Below are positions 15,407 through 23,825 of a DNA stretch of 64,000 bases, piece by piece. Numbering within the stretch: position 1 is the stretch's first letter; the number at the start of each line of letters is the position of its first letter. Below the pieces are notes generated by a model that worked only from the letters and a program-made list of their open reading frames with translations, was not told the origin of the DNA and made no database searches. Both the position numbers and the translations under genes were made by a program. The DNA comes from PALSA-505 sp963762615 (GTDB lineage: Bacteria; Actinomycetota; Actinomycetes; Streptosporangiales; Streptosporangiaceae): NCBI GenBank assembly GCA_963762615.1, contig CAVXLG010000020.1, positions 372,001 to 436,000 of the forward strand, written 5' to 3'.

Positions 15407-18289
15407 TCACGCGGCCAGGGCTGAGGTGGAGGGCCCGGCGGCGAGGATTTTTTTGAGGTACTGGCCGGTGTAGCTGTCGTCGGTGGCGGCGAGGGTTTCG
15501 GGGGTGCCGGCGGCGATGATGGTGCCGCCGCGGGTGCCGCCTTCGGGGCCGAGGTCGATGACCCAGTCGGCGGTTTTGATCACGTCGAGGTTGTGCTCGA
15601 TGACGATGACCGTGTTGCCGCCGTCGACGAGGCGTTGCAGCACGCCGAGGAGTTTCTTGATGTCCTCGAAGTGCAGTCCGGTGGTCGGCTCGTCCAGCAC
15701 GTACACGGTCCGGCCGGTGGACCGGCGCTGCAGTTCGGTGGCCAGCTTGACCCGCTGCGCCTCGCCGCCGGACAAGGTGGGGGCCGGCTGGCCGAGCCGG
15801 ACGTAGCCGAGCCCGACGTCGGTCAGCGTGCGCAGGTGCCGGGCGATGGCCGGCACCGGCTCGAAGAACCCGGCGGCCTGCTCGATCGGCATGCCGAGCA
15901 CCTCGGCGATCGTCTTGCCCTTGTAGTGCACCTGCAGCGTGTCGGTGTTGTACCGGGCGCCGCCGCACACCTCGCACGGCACGTACACGTCCGGCAGGAA
16001 CTGCATCTCGATCTTGATCGTGCCGTCGCCGGCGCACGCCTCGCACCGGCCGCCCTTGACGTTGAACGAGAACCGGCCCGGCTGGTAACCGCGGACCTTC
16101 GCCTCGGTCGTCTGCGCGAACAGCCGCCGGATATGATCAAACACCCCGGTATAGGTGGCCGGGTTCGACCGCGGCGTCCGGCCGATCGGCCCCTGATCCA
16201 CGTGCACCACCTTATCCACCAGGTGCATCCCGGCCACCCGGGCGTGCTTGCCCGGCACCGCCCGCGCGCCGTGCAACTCCCGCGCCAGCGCGGTATACAA
16301 AATCTCGTTCACCAAAGTGGACTTCCCCGACCCCGACACGCCGGTCACCGCCACCAGGCAGCCCAGCGGGAACGCCGCATCCACCCCCCGCAGGTTATGC
16401 TCCGCCGCCCCCCGCACCACCACCTCCCGGCCCCGCGCCCGCGGCCGCCGCCGCCCGGGCACCGCGATACTGTCCCGCCCCGACAAGTAAGCACCGGTCA
16501 CCGACTCCGCGCACCCCAGCAGGTCGGCCACCGGGCCGGACACCACCACCTGCCCGCCGTGCTCACCCGCCCCCGGGCCGATATCCACCACCCAGTCCGC
16601 CGACCGGATGGTGTCCTCATCGTGTTCCACCACGATCAGCGTGTTGCCCAGATCCCGCAACCGCACCAGCGTCTCCAGCAACCGGTGATTATCCCGCTGA
16701 TGCAACCCCACCGACGGCTCATCCAGCACATACAACACCCCCACCAGACCCGACCCGATCTGCGTCGCCAGCCGGATCCGCTGCGCCTCCCCGCCCGCCA
16801 GCGTCGCCGACCCCCGATCCAGCGTCAGGTAATCCAAACCCACATCCAGCAAGAACCCCAACCTGGCATTGACGTCGGCCAGGATGGCGGCCGAAATCTG
16901 CGCATCTCGCGGGGACAACTCCAGCGCAGGCAGCAGCTTGGCCAGCTCGCCGATCGGCAGCGAGCACAAATCCGCAATCGACCGGCCGTCGACGGTCACC
17001 GCCAGCGACACCGGCTTCAGCCGGGAACCCGCGCAGACCGGGCACGGCACCTCGCGCATATACCCGGCGAACTGCTCGCGGCCCGAGTCGCTGCCGGCGT
17101 CGGCGTGCCGCCGCTGGATGTAGGGGATCGCGCCCTCGAATCGCGCCTGGTACGAGCGCTGCCTGCCGCCGCGCGTCTTGTACCGGACGTGCACCTGGGA
17201 GTCGTACCCGTACAGCAGGGCCTTGCGGGCGGCGGCCGGCAGCCGGGACCACGGGGTGCTGGTGCGGAACCCCATCGCGTCGCCCAGCGCCTCGATCAGC
17301 CGCAGGAAGTAATCGCTGATGTGCCCGCCGCCCCACGGCGCGATCGCCCCGTCGGCCAGCGACCGGCCCGGATCCGGCACCACCAGCTCCGGATCCACCT
17401 CCATCCGGGTACCCAGGCCAGTGCAATCCGGGCACGCACCCCACGGCGAGTTGAACGAGAACGACCGCGGCTCCAGCTCATCAAACGACAAGTCGTCATA
17501 CAAGCAGGCCAGGTGCTCGGAATACATCCGCTCCCGGTGCGGGTCAGACTCCGGCAAATCCACGAAATCGACCATCACCACCCCGCCGGACAAGCCAACC
17601 GCCGTCTCCACCGAATCGGTCAGCCGCCGTCGCGCTCCGGCCTTGACCGCCAGCCGGTCAACGACGACCTCGATGTCATGCTTCTCGTCATTCTTGATCT
17701 CAGGCAGGTCACTGGACTGGGCGCTGTCCAGCCGGATCACGGTCCCGTCCACCCTGGCCCGCGAATAGCCCTTGGTCTGCAGCTCCCTCAGCAGTTCCCC
17801 GTACTCGCCCTTGCACCCGCGGACCATCGGGGCCAGCACCTGGAACCTGGTGCCGTCTTCCAGCTCGAGCAGCCGGTCCACGATCTGCTGCGGGCTGTGC
17901 CGCGTGATCGGCCGGCCGCACGCCGGGCAGTGCGGCTTGCCCACCCGCGCGAACAGCAGCCGCAGGTAGTCATATATCTCGGTGACGGTGCCCACCGTGG
18001 ACCGCGGGTTGCTCCCGGCCGCGTCCTGGTCGATGGAGACCGCCGGCGACAGCCCCTCGATGAAGTCGACGTCGGGCCTGTCCATCTGGCCGAGGAACTG
18101 CCGCGCGTAGGCCGACAGCGACTCCACGTACCGCCGCTGCCCCTCGGCGAAGATCGTGTCGAAGGCCAGGCTGGACTTACCCGACCCCGACAGGCCGGTG
18201 AAAACGATCAGCGCATCCCGCGGCAGGTCCAGCGAGACATCCTTCAGGTTGTGCTCGCGCGCACCGCGGACAACAAGGCGATCAGCCAT
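15407..18289 (-). CDS. uvrA: Excinuclease ABC subunit A (UvrA)
   Basis: The chosen start is ATG 18289 (960 residues, standard for UvrA), giving MADRLVVRGAREHNL, the conserved N-terminus; ATGs further upstream add unrelated sequence. It contains two ABC ATPase halves: Walker A GLSGSGKSS near residue 31 and GVSGSGKST in the second half, signatures LAGGEAQRIRLA and LSGGEAQRVKLA, and two Walker B/D-loop VLDEPS/VLDEPT sites. Zinc-binding CxxC pairs occur in CPACGRP, CPDC, CPVC and CEAC/CEVC. UvrA dimerises and finds DNA lesions for UvrB/UvrC. The canonical DQK-S/T stretch near residue 110 reads DQDAAGSNPRS, a mild deviation that could point to a paralogue. Confidence 0.95.
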   Translation of the reverse strand: MADRLVVRGAREHNLKDVSLDLPRDALIVFTGLSGSGKSSLAFDTIFAEGQRRYVESLSAYARQFLGQMDRPDVDFIEGLSPAVSIDQDAAGSNPRSTVGTVTEIYDYLRLLFARVGKPHCPACGRPITRHSPQQIVDRLLELEDGTRFQVLAPMVRGCKGEYGELLRELQTKGYSRARVDGTVIRLDSAQSSDLPEIKNDEKHDIEVVVDRLAVKAGARRRLTDSVETAVGLSGGVVMVDFVDLPESDPHRERMYSEHLACLYDDLSFDELEPRSFSFNSPWGACPDCTGLGTRMEVDPELVVPDPGRSLADGAIAPWGGGHISDYFLRLIEALGDAMGFRTSTPWSRLPAAARKALLYGYDSQVHVRYKTRGGRQRSYQARFEGAIPYIQRRHADAGSDSGREQFAGYMREVPCPVCAGSRLKPVSLAVTVDGRSIADLCSLPIGELAKLLPALELSPRDAQISAAILADVNARLGFLLDVGLDYLTLDRGSATLAGGEAQRIRLATQIGSGLVGVLYVLDEPSVGLHQRDNHRLLETLVRLRDLGNTLIVVEHDEDTIRSADWVVDIGPGAGEHGGQVVVSGPVADLLGCAESVTGAYLSGRDSIAVPGRRRPRARGREVVVRGAAEHNLRGVDAAFPLGCLVAVTGVSGSGKSTLVNEILYTALARELHGARAVPGKHARVAGMHLVDKVVHVDQGPIGRTPRSNPATYTGVFDHIRRLFAQTTEAKVRGYQPGRFSFNVKGGRCEACAGDGTIKIEMQFLPDVYVPCEVCGGARYNTDTLQVHYKGKTIAEVLGMPIEQAAGFFEPVPAIARHLRTLTDVGLGYVRLGQPAPTLSGGEAQRVKLATELQRRSTGRTVYVLDEPTTGLHFEDIKKLLGVLQRLVDGGNTVIVIEHNLDVIKTADWVIDLGPEGGTRGGTIIAAGTPETLAATDDSYTGQYLKKILAAGPSTSALAA

Positions 18290-18498
18290 TAGCGGCCAGC
18301 ACTCCCATGGGTACGTGGTCATTTCAAGCCCGTCACGAGGACGGGACAGTTCCGGGTTGATGTCCATCTGCGATGCCCGCCGGCCAGGGCTAGCTCAGCA
18401 ACAATGGACGCTCACCCATAACAAAGTCGGTGCGGGTCAAATTCCGCCTGCTCGCGACGGGAAGGTATCCGTGCGTTAGAGCGAGGTTCCGCCGTTCG

Positions 18499-19167
18499 TC
18501 ACGCCGAGTCCTCCTGGTAACTGCTAGTTCCGTCCGTGCCGTGCTGCTGGCGCGGTTGCCTGTGCTGGGGGCCGATCCCGCTGAGCGCGGCATCGACGAT
18601 GGCGTCGGCGTGTTCGTGTGCGAGCGGGGCGGTGCGCAGGAGGTAGCGGTGGTAGAAGCCGCCGTAGAACAGGTCGACTGCGACGTCCAGGTCGATGTCG
18701 GGCTGAAGCTGGCCGGCTGCCTGGGCGGCGCGCAGCCGGTCCTTGCAGGCCGCGATGCGCGGGCGGAAGATGCGGTCGAGCAGTTGCTCGGCCAGCTGGT
18801 CGTCGTGCTGGCTGTCGGCGACGAGGGCGCGGAACGACGGTCCGAAGACGGGATCGCTGCCGAGGTCGATGACGGCCTTCAGCTGAGCCTTGAGGTCGGC
18901 GGCCAGGTCGCCGGAGTCCAAGAACTCGATCCTGGGGTGAACCTCGGGAGCCCACATGTCGAGCACGACGGCGGCCTTGGAGGGCCACCAGCGGTAGATC
19001 GTCTGCTTTCCTACGCCGGCGGCGGCGGCGATGGCCTCGATCGACATGGCGTCGTAGCCGGTGGTGCGGATCAGTTCGGCGGTCGCGGCCAGGATCGCGA
19101 TGCGTGCCCGCTCGCTGCGCCGGCTGGCGTCGGGTTCCTTGCGGCCGTGGGCCATGGCTTCCACCAT
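18499..19167 (-). CDS. TetR-family regulator divergent from an SDR gene
   Basis: This 222-residue protein starts at ATG 19167 or 19155. The helix-turn-helix is at about residues 20-65: SERARIAILAATAELIRTTG, MSIEAIAAAAGVGKQTIYRW (recognition helix), then SKAAVVLDM. The C-terminal ligand domain resembles the TetR_C_11 class (DLAADLKAQLKAVIDL, RPRIAACKDRLRAAQAAGQL). The palindrome at 19203-19215 lies 36 bp from its start and inside a promoter facing the SDR genes, so it is probably the local repressor. The C-terminal 25 residues are polar and likely disordered. Confidence 0.88.
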   Translation of the reverse strand: MVEAMAHGRKEPDASRRSERARIAILAATAELIRTTGYDAMSIEAIAAAAGVGKQTIYRWWPSKAAVVLDMWAPEVHPRIEFLDSGDLAADLKAQLKAVIDLGSDPVFGPSFRALVADSQHDDQLAEQLLDRIFRPRIAACKDRLRAAQAAGQLQPDIDLDVAVDLFYGGFYHRYLLRTAPLAHEHADAIVDAALSGIGPQHRQPRQQHGTDGTSSYQEDSA

Positions 19168-19194
19168 CCCGTTTACGAGACGAACCGGACCGTA

Positions 19195-19223
19195 TTGACA
19201 CGAGACGGACCGTCTTGTATTGT
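19195..19223 (+). promoter_or_regulatory. Consensus-like promoter reading towards the SDR gene
   Basis: TTGACA (19195-19200) is a perfect -35 element, followed after 17 bp by TATTGT (19218-19223). This is among the best vegetative-type promoters in the window. The spacer contains the operator listed next. Confidence 0.65.
19203..19215. promoter_or_regulatory. TetR operator inside the promoter spacer
   Basis: AGACGG-A-CCGTCT is a perfect 6-bp inverted repeat around one base, located between the -35 and -10 hexamers. A related sequence, GAGACGAACCGGACCGT (19178-19194), lies just upstream and may be a second weaker site. Binding here would block polymerase. Confidence 0.6.
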
Positions 19224-19435
19224 TATGTGGTGAAGCTTACCTGCCCACCGACCCGCTCGCCGGCTGGCCCGCATGCGTGCAGCCGCCAGGCCCAGGCCAC
19301 CGGCCTGCGCGGCGGCCCCGTGCCCCGGCCCGGAGCGGCCGGTCGCGACGTCCGCGGCCCTTCCCGGGATCGTCGGCTAGTTCCGGCAGGGAGAGCAGCT
19401 GTGAAATCCCCGATGACTTGGCATAGGAGAACCTC

Positions 19436-19549
19436 GTGCACCCCTACATAGTGGAGCGGCTCGCCGCCGAACACGTCCAGGACATGGTCAAGGACGCGCA
19501 GAACGCCCGAACCGCGCGCCGGGCCCGCCGGGCCCGCAGGCGCCGGTAG
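19436..19549 (+). CDS. Tiny Arg-rich protein, 37 residues
   Basis: GTG 19436 follows AGGAGA. The product begins MHPYIVERLAAEHVQDMVKD and ends in an Arg/Ala run. Very similar tiny proteins (M-x-P-Y ... AAE ... ARRAR) recur in actinomycetes, so I regard it as real although short. It lies downstream of the TTGACA promoter and upstream of the SDR gene and is probably on the same transcript. The role is unknown. Confidence 0.5.
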   Translation: MHPYIVERLAAEHVQDMVKDAQNARTARRARRARRRR

Positions 19550-19670
19550 GCCGCCGGCGAAGATTGACTAGCCCGGTGCCAGCAGGCACGATCCGGACGG
19601 TAAGGCTTCCGCATCGGCAGGGGCTTGGCCGCGGCAGCAGGCGGCGGCATGTCCCGGCAGGAGGAGAGCC

Positions 19671-20408
19671 ATGAAGATCGACGGATCGGTTGCCCTGGTT
19701 ACCGGCGCCAACCGCGGGCTGGGCCGGGTGTACGCCCGGGAGCTGGTCAGCCGGGGTGCGGCCAAGGTCTACGGCGCATCGCGCGGCCCCGCCGCCGGCG
19801 CCGAGGCCGGCGTGACCCCTATCCAGCTCGACATCACCGATCCGGAGCGCGTCGCCCAGGTCGCGCAGGAGTGCGCGGACGTCGGCCTGCTGGTGAACAA
19901 CGCGGGGGTGATGAAGGCCAGCACGTTCATCGACGCGCCGAACCTGGACGCCGCCCGGCTGGAGATGGAGACCAACTACTTCGGCACGCTGAGCATGTGC
20001 CGGGCCTTCGCGCCGGTGCTCGCGGCCAACGGCGGCGGCGCGGTGGTGAACATGCTCTCGGTCACCAGCTTCTACACCAACCCGCTCGACGCCTCCTACG
20101 GCGCCTCGAAGGCGGCGGCATGGTCCCTGACGAACGGCATCCGCATCGAGCTTGCCCATCAGGGCACCCTGGTCGTCGCCGTGCACGCCAGCTTCATCGA
20201 CACCGACATGGCCGCGGGCCTCGACGTACCCAAGATCAGTCCGGAATCGGTCGCCCGGCAGGCCCTCGACGCTGTCGAGTCCGGCCAGGTCGAGGTGCTT
20301 GCCGACGAGCGGACCCGGTTCGTCAAGGCATCACTGCCGCGCGATCAGGAGCTGATCTACCCGCCTGTACAGGAGTTCTGGGACGCCTTGCTGAAAGGCA
20401 CCGGGTAG
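19671..20408 (+). CDS. Short-chain dehydrogenase/reductase (SDR)
   Basis: This 245-residue classical SDR starts at ATG 19671 behind AGGAGAG. It has the cofactor motif TGANRGLG (11-18), LDITD, NNAG (76-79) and the catalytic triad Ser130, Tyr143 and Lys147 in ASYGASK. The residue pattern GASRG after the second strand suits NADP(H). The substrate is unknown. Its position downstream of an operator-bearing promoter and next to a divergent TetR gene suggests induction by the compound it converts. Confidence 0.9.
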   Translation: MKIDGSVALVTGANRGLGRVYARELVSRGAAKVYGASRGPAAGAEAGVTPIQLDITDPERVAQVAQECADVGLLVNNAGVMKASTFIDAPNLDAARLEMETNYFGTLSMCRAFAPVLAANGGGAVVNMLSVTSFYTNPLDASYGASKAAAWSLTNGIRIELAHQGTLVVAVHASFIDTDMAAGLDVPKISPESVARQALDAVESGQVEVLADERTRFVKASLPRDQELIYPPVQEFWDALLKGTG

Positions 20409-20594
20409 CGCGGACGGCCCTGGCCGCTACCCGCCGCTGCCGCGCTGCGTCCTGCCACTGCGGTCCCAGAACGCGCCGGCTGGCTGCTGATAGTGAGCGT
20501 CGCGAAGCGCGCCCTTGGTCGTCAGGCTGCGCGAGCTGGCGCAATTGCGATATCCACGACGCGTCGGCGGCGGCGGCCACGCATGCTGGTGCCC

Positions 20595-21413
20595 ATGAGC
20601 GACATTCCCCCGGGGCCTGGCCAAGGCGCCGATGATGATGATTCTGCCGTGAACGACCCCAGCGGCCGCCTCGCCGCCTACGAAGCCAGAACTCAAACGC
20701 CGCTCGATCTCCTGGCGCTAGCCACGCTGTGGATCGTGGTGGTGCCCTATACCGATTTCAGCACCGCGCATGACGTCAGGTCCGTCGTGCTGGTCTTCCA
20801 GGGCGCTGTCCGGGTGGTCTACGGGATAGACATCGCGATCCGCAGCTACCTGGCCAGGCGCCATCTTCACTACCTGCTCACCCATCCGCTGGGCATCGTC
20901 GCCGTGATCTTGCCGCCGGTGCGCGTGATCTTCAGCCTCAGGCTGGTCCGGTCGGTGTTCCGGCGGGGGCATCTGCCCCGGTTCCTGGTGGCCGCAACGG
21001 TGCTGGTCCTCAACGGGGCGATCATCGTGTACCTGGTCGAGCGGCACGCGCCCCACTCCAACATCCACACGCTGGGGGAGTCGGTATGGTGGTCGGTGGT
21101 GACGGTCACCACTGTCGGCTACGGCGACTACTATCCGGTCACCGTGTCAGGCCGGATCACCTCGTGCTTCATCATGGGCATCGGCCTGCTGACCCTGGCG
21201 GTGATTACCGCCCAGGTGGCGTCCAGCTTCGTCAGCCAGGGAACTGGCCGGTCCCAGCGAGGCCCGCAGCCGCAGGCAGCCAGCCCCGCGGTGACGCTGG
21301 CCGAACTCGACCGCCGCCTCGCGCGCATCGAGGAACTGATGACCGCCGTGGCGGCGGCGTCCCCGGCGCAGCGGCCGCCCGCGGAAGGAAATCCGCCTGA
21401 CCATCTACCCTGA
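20595..21413 (+). CDS. Potassium channel (Ion_trans_2 type)
   Basis: The chosen start is ATG 20595 (272 residues); ATG 20583 is also possible. An N-terminal acidic tail precedes several apolar segments (LDLLALATLWIVVVPYTDF, a voltage-sensor-like LRLVRSVFRRG, FLVAATVLVLNGAIIVYLV). The pore helix and selectivity filter read SVWWSVVTVTTVGYGD with TVGYGD at about 172-177, then the inner helix FIMGIGLLTLAVITAQVASS. A C-terminal coiled coil (LAELDRRLARIEELMTAVAA) may drive tetramerisation. It resembles small voltage-gated-like bacterial K+ channels of the cytoplasmic membrane. Confidence 0.88.
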   Translation: MSDIPPGPGQGADDDDSAVNDPSGRLAAYEARTQTPLDLLALATLWIVVVPYTDFSTAHDVRSVVLVFQGAVRVVYGIDIAIRSYLARRHLHYLLTHPLGIVAVILPPVRVIFSLRLVRSVFRRGHLPRFLVAATVLVLNGAIIVYLVERHAPHSNIHTLGESVWWSVVTVTTVGYGDYYPVTVSGRITSCFIMGIGLLTLAVITAQVASSFVSQGTGRSQRGPQPQAASPAVTLAELDRRLARIEELMTAVAAASPAQRPPAEGNPPDHLP

Positions 21414-21594
21414 CCAGACCAAATCGGGTGTTATGTGCAGTGCAGCAGAACCTTCAGCCGGTGATGATTCACCCGGGCCGGGTGAGGCGCGTCCGCGCTG
21501 CGGGGGGGAATGTGAGCATACGGAGGACGAATCCCTTGAGGTGATCGGCGAGTCTGAGGCCGTGGCGAGAGCGCGATGCGGTAAGAGGTAGACC

Positions 21595-22960
21595 TTGTCT
21601 GACAGTGACAGCGGGCCAGGAAGCACAGCCGGAGATCCGGGCGCGGTCCGGGACGAGCAGCCCGGGCCGGCCGAGCGAGCCGAGCCGGAGCGTCCGCGCG
21701 CCGAGACTGCGCAACCGCGCGGCCAGCAGGCTGGCCGTCGCCGGCGGCGGTGGCGGACGCCGGTCGCCGTCGTGCTCATCGTGATCGGCTGCGTGCTCGC
21801 CCCTGTCTCCGTGATCGCGGTCTGGTCCGCGAACCAGGTCTCCGACACCGGCCGCTACATCGCGAACATCGAGCCGCTGATCCACGAACCGCCGATCCAG
21901 AACGCGCTCACCGACAAGGTCACGACCCAGATCACCAGCCACCTCAACATCGCCGGCTACGTCAACCAGGCCAGTGCCGCTGCTGGCCGGCAGGGGCCTG
22001 ACCCGGGTCGGGACGCTGCTCAAGGGCTTTGCTCCTACGCTGGCCAGCGGCGTGGCCGGGTACGTGCACACCGCGGTGCATAAGATCGTCACCGGCCCCC
22101 GGTTCGCCCGCGCCTGGGTGCAGGTCAACACGGTGGCCCACCAGGCCCTGGTCAACGTCCTGTCCGGGCAGGGCAAGACGGTCACCGTCAAGAACGGGCA
22201 GGTGGTCATCGACCTGGCCCCGTTCATCGCCATCGTCAAGCAGGACCTGAGCGCGCGCGGGTTCACGCTGATCAACAAGCTGCCGCCCATCCATCCTCAG
22301 CTGGCCTTGTTCTCGGCCAAGAACCTGGAGAAGGCGCAGGCGCTGTACCGGCTGATCAACGACCTCAAGATCGTGCTGCCCATCCTGTCGCTGCTGCTGA
22401 TCGGCCTCGGCGTCTATATCGCCCGCCGCCGCCGGCGGGCCCTGATCGGAGCCGGGCTCGGCTTCGCCGCGTCCATGCTGGTGCTCGCGGCCGGCCTGGC
22501 CATCTTCCGGACGATCTACCTGAACAGCGTCCCCAGCAGTGTGCTGCCCGCCGACGCCGCCGCCGCGATGTTCGACACGTTCGTCCGGTTCATCAAGGAG
22601 GCGCTGCGGACTCTCCTGGTGGTAGGGCTCGTCGTGGCCATAGGAGCGTTCTTCACCGGCCCGTCGGTGACCGCGGTCCGGACCCGCGCGGCGTTCCGGT
22701 CGGGCTTTGACCGGATCCGGCGCGGCGGCGAGCACGCCGGGGTGAGCACCGGCCCCGTGGGTGAGTGGACCTACGCGCACCGGAGGGTCCTGCGCATATC
22801 GGCCGTGGCACTGTTCGCCCTGATCTTCGTGTTCTGGGGCCGGCCCACGGCTCTGGTCGTCATCCTGCTCGCCGTGCTGCTGGTGGTGGTCCTCGGGCTG
22901 ATCGAGCTGATCGGCAGGCCGCCCGCCCAGCCGGAACGACAACATCTCCCTGCCAGGTAG
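21595..22960 (+). CDS. Multi-pass membrane protein, unknown function (frameshifted)
   Basis: Translation probably starts at TTG 21595 behind AAGAGG. The N-terminal part has a long polar, Arg-rich leader, a membrane helix (VAVVLIVIGCVLAPVSVIAV) and the conserved-looking WSANQVSDTGRYIANIEPLI. After a break at about 21962-21990 (one extra base) the protein continues with LLAGRGLTRVGTLLKGFAP, a long external domain and four more helices, ending at 22960. Both parts match one actinobacterial membrane-protein family of about 450 residues. The break is either a sequence error or a recent mutation. The GAP-family gene follows after 7 bp. Confidence 0.65.
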
Positions 22961-22967
22961 CGGCCCG

Positions 22968-23633
22968 GTGCTCATCCAGGCGGCCGGGCTAGCGGTGCTG
23001 GCAGCGTTGTCCCCGACGGCGCTGCTGGTCGCCGCGGTATTCCTCGGCTCCGCCCGGCCCAGGCTGACCGCCACCGTGTACCTGGCCGGGGCGGTGCTGA
23101 TGAGCCTGATCACCGGGGTGGTGATCGTCGTCGTGCTGCGCAGCGCCAACCTGAACCGCCCGGACCAGCACACTCCCCGCTACGACCTTCGGCTCGGCCT
23201 GGGCATCCTGCTGCTGGCCGTGGCCGCCGTGCTGGCCCGGCGCCGGCCGCGGCCGCCCGACCCGGCCCAGCCGCAGCGCGGGCTGGTGTCCAAGCTGGTG
23301 GCCAACCCGGGGCCGCTCAGCGCGTTCCTGGTCGGCCTGCTTATCTTCGCCCCGGGCGTCACGTTCCTGGCCGCGCTGCAGGTGATCGCTACCGCGCAGG
23401 CCAGCGCCGAGCTCACGGCCCTGGCCCTGATCATCGTGGTGGTCATCAACGTGCTGCTGGTCTGGCTGCCCATCACGCTCTACCTGATCGCCCCGGGGGT
23501 GACGACCCGGTACCTGACGGGCTTCAACGCCTGGCTGCGCGCGCACGGCAAGGCCATCCTCGTCTGGGTGCTCATCGTGGCCGGGGCGATCATGATCGGC
23601 AACGGAATCTACGGGCTCGCCGTCGTCAGGTGA
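22968..23633 (+). CDS. GAP/Sap-family membrane protein (sulfolipid-1-addressing-like)
   Basis: This 221-residue protein starts at GTG 22968. It has six apolar segments in a LysE-like arrangement (IQAAGLAVLAALSPTALLVA, VYLAGAVLMSLITGVVIVVV, DLRLGLGILLLAVAAVLA, FLVGLLIFAPGVTFLAALQV, ALALIIVVVINVLLVWLPIT, ILVWVLIVAGAIMIGNGIYG). The motif ALSPTALL at the start fits the GAP family, related to mycobacterial Sap, which helps export glycolipids. It is probably co-transcribed with the preceding membrane protein. Cargo unknown. Confidence 0.75.
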   Translation: MLIQAAGLAVLAALSPTALLVAAVFLGSARPRLTATVYLAGAVLMSLITGVVIVVVLRSANLNRPDQHTPRYDLRLGLGILLLAVAAVLARRRPRPPDPAQPQRGLVSKLVANPGPLSAFLVGLLIFAPGVTFLAALQVIATAQASAELTALALIIVVVINVLLVWLPITLYLIAPGVTTRYLTGFNAWLRAHGKAILVWVLIVAGAIMIGNGIYGLAVVR

Positions 23634-23662
23634 CACGGGCCGCATCGCGCCCGGACGGCTGG

Positions 23663-23698
23663 GAGGGTGGTGTGCGGCCTGCCGTCCGCACCACCCTC
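23663..23698 (+). terminator. Strong terminator hairpin after the GAP-family gene
   Basis: GAGGGTGGTG (23663-23672) pairs perfectly with CACCACCCTC (23689-23698); the stem continues after a small bulge. It lies 30 bp after the stop codon and separates this gene from gadB. Confidence 0.65.
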
Positions 23699-23825
23699 AG
23701 CGGGTGATGACGGCACGGCCCGGTTGGGGCCAGCATCGCAATCACCGGCACGCGACGCCCGGAGGCTTCGTGCCAGGCCGCGGTGATCGCCGAAGCCGGG
23801 TGACCTCGATCAAGGGATGCTGACG

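Noticed and set aside
15593..18292. Rightward frame of about 900 codons opposite uvrA
   Set aside because: It is the antisense shadow of uvrA caused by high GC at third positions; composition is His/Arg/Pro/Gln-rich and no family is recognisable.
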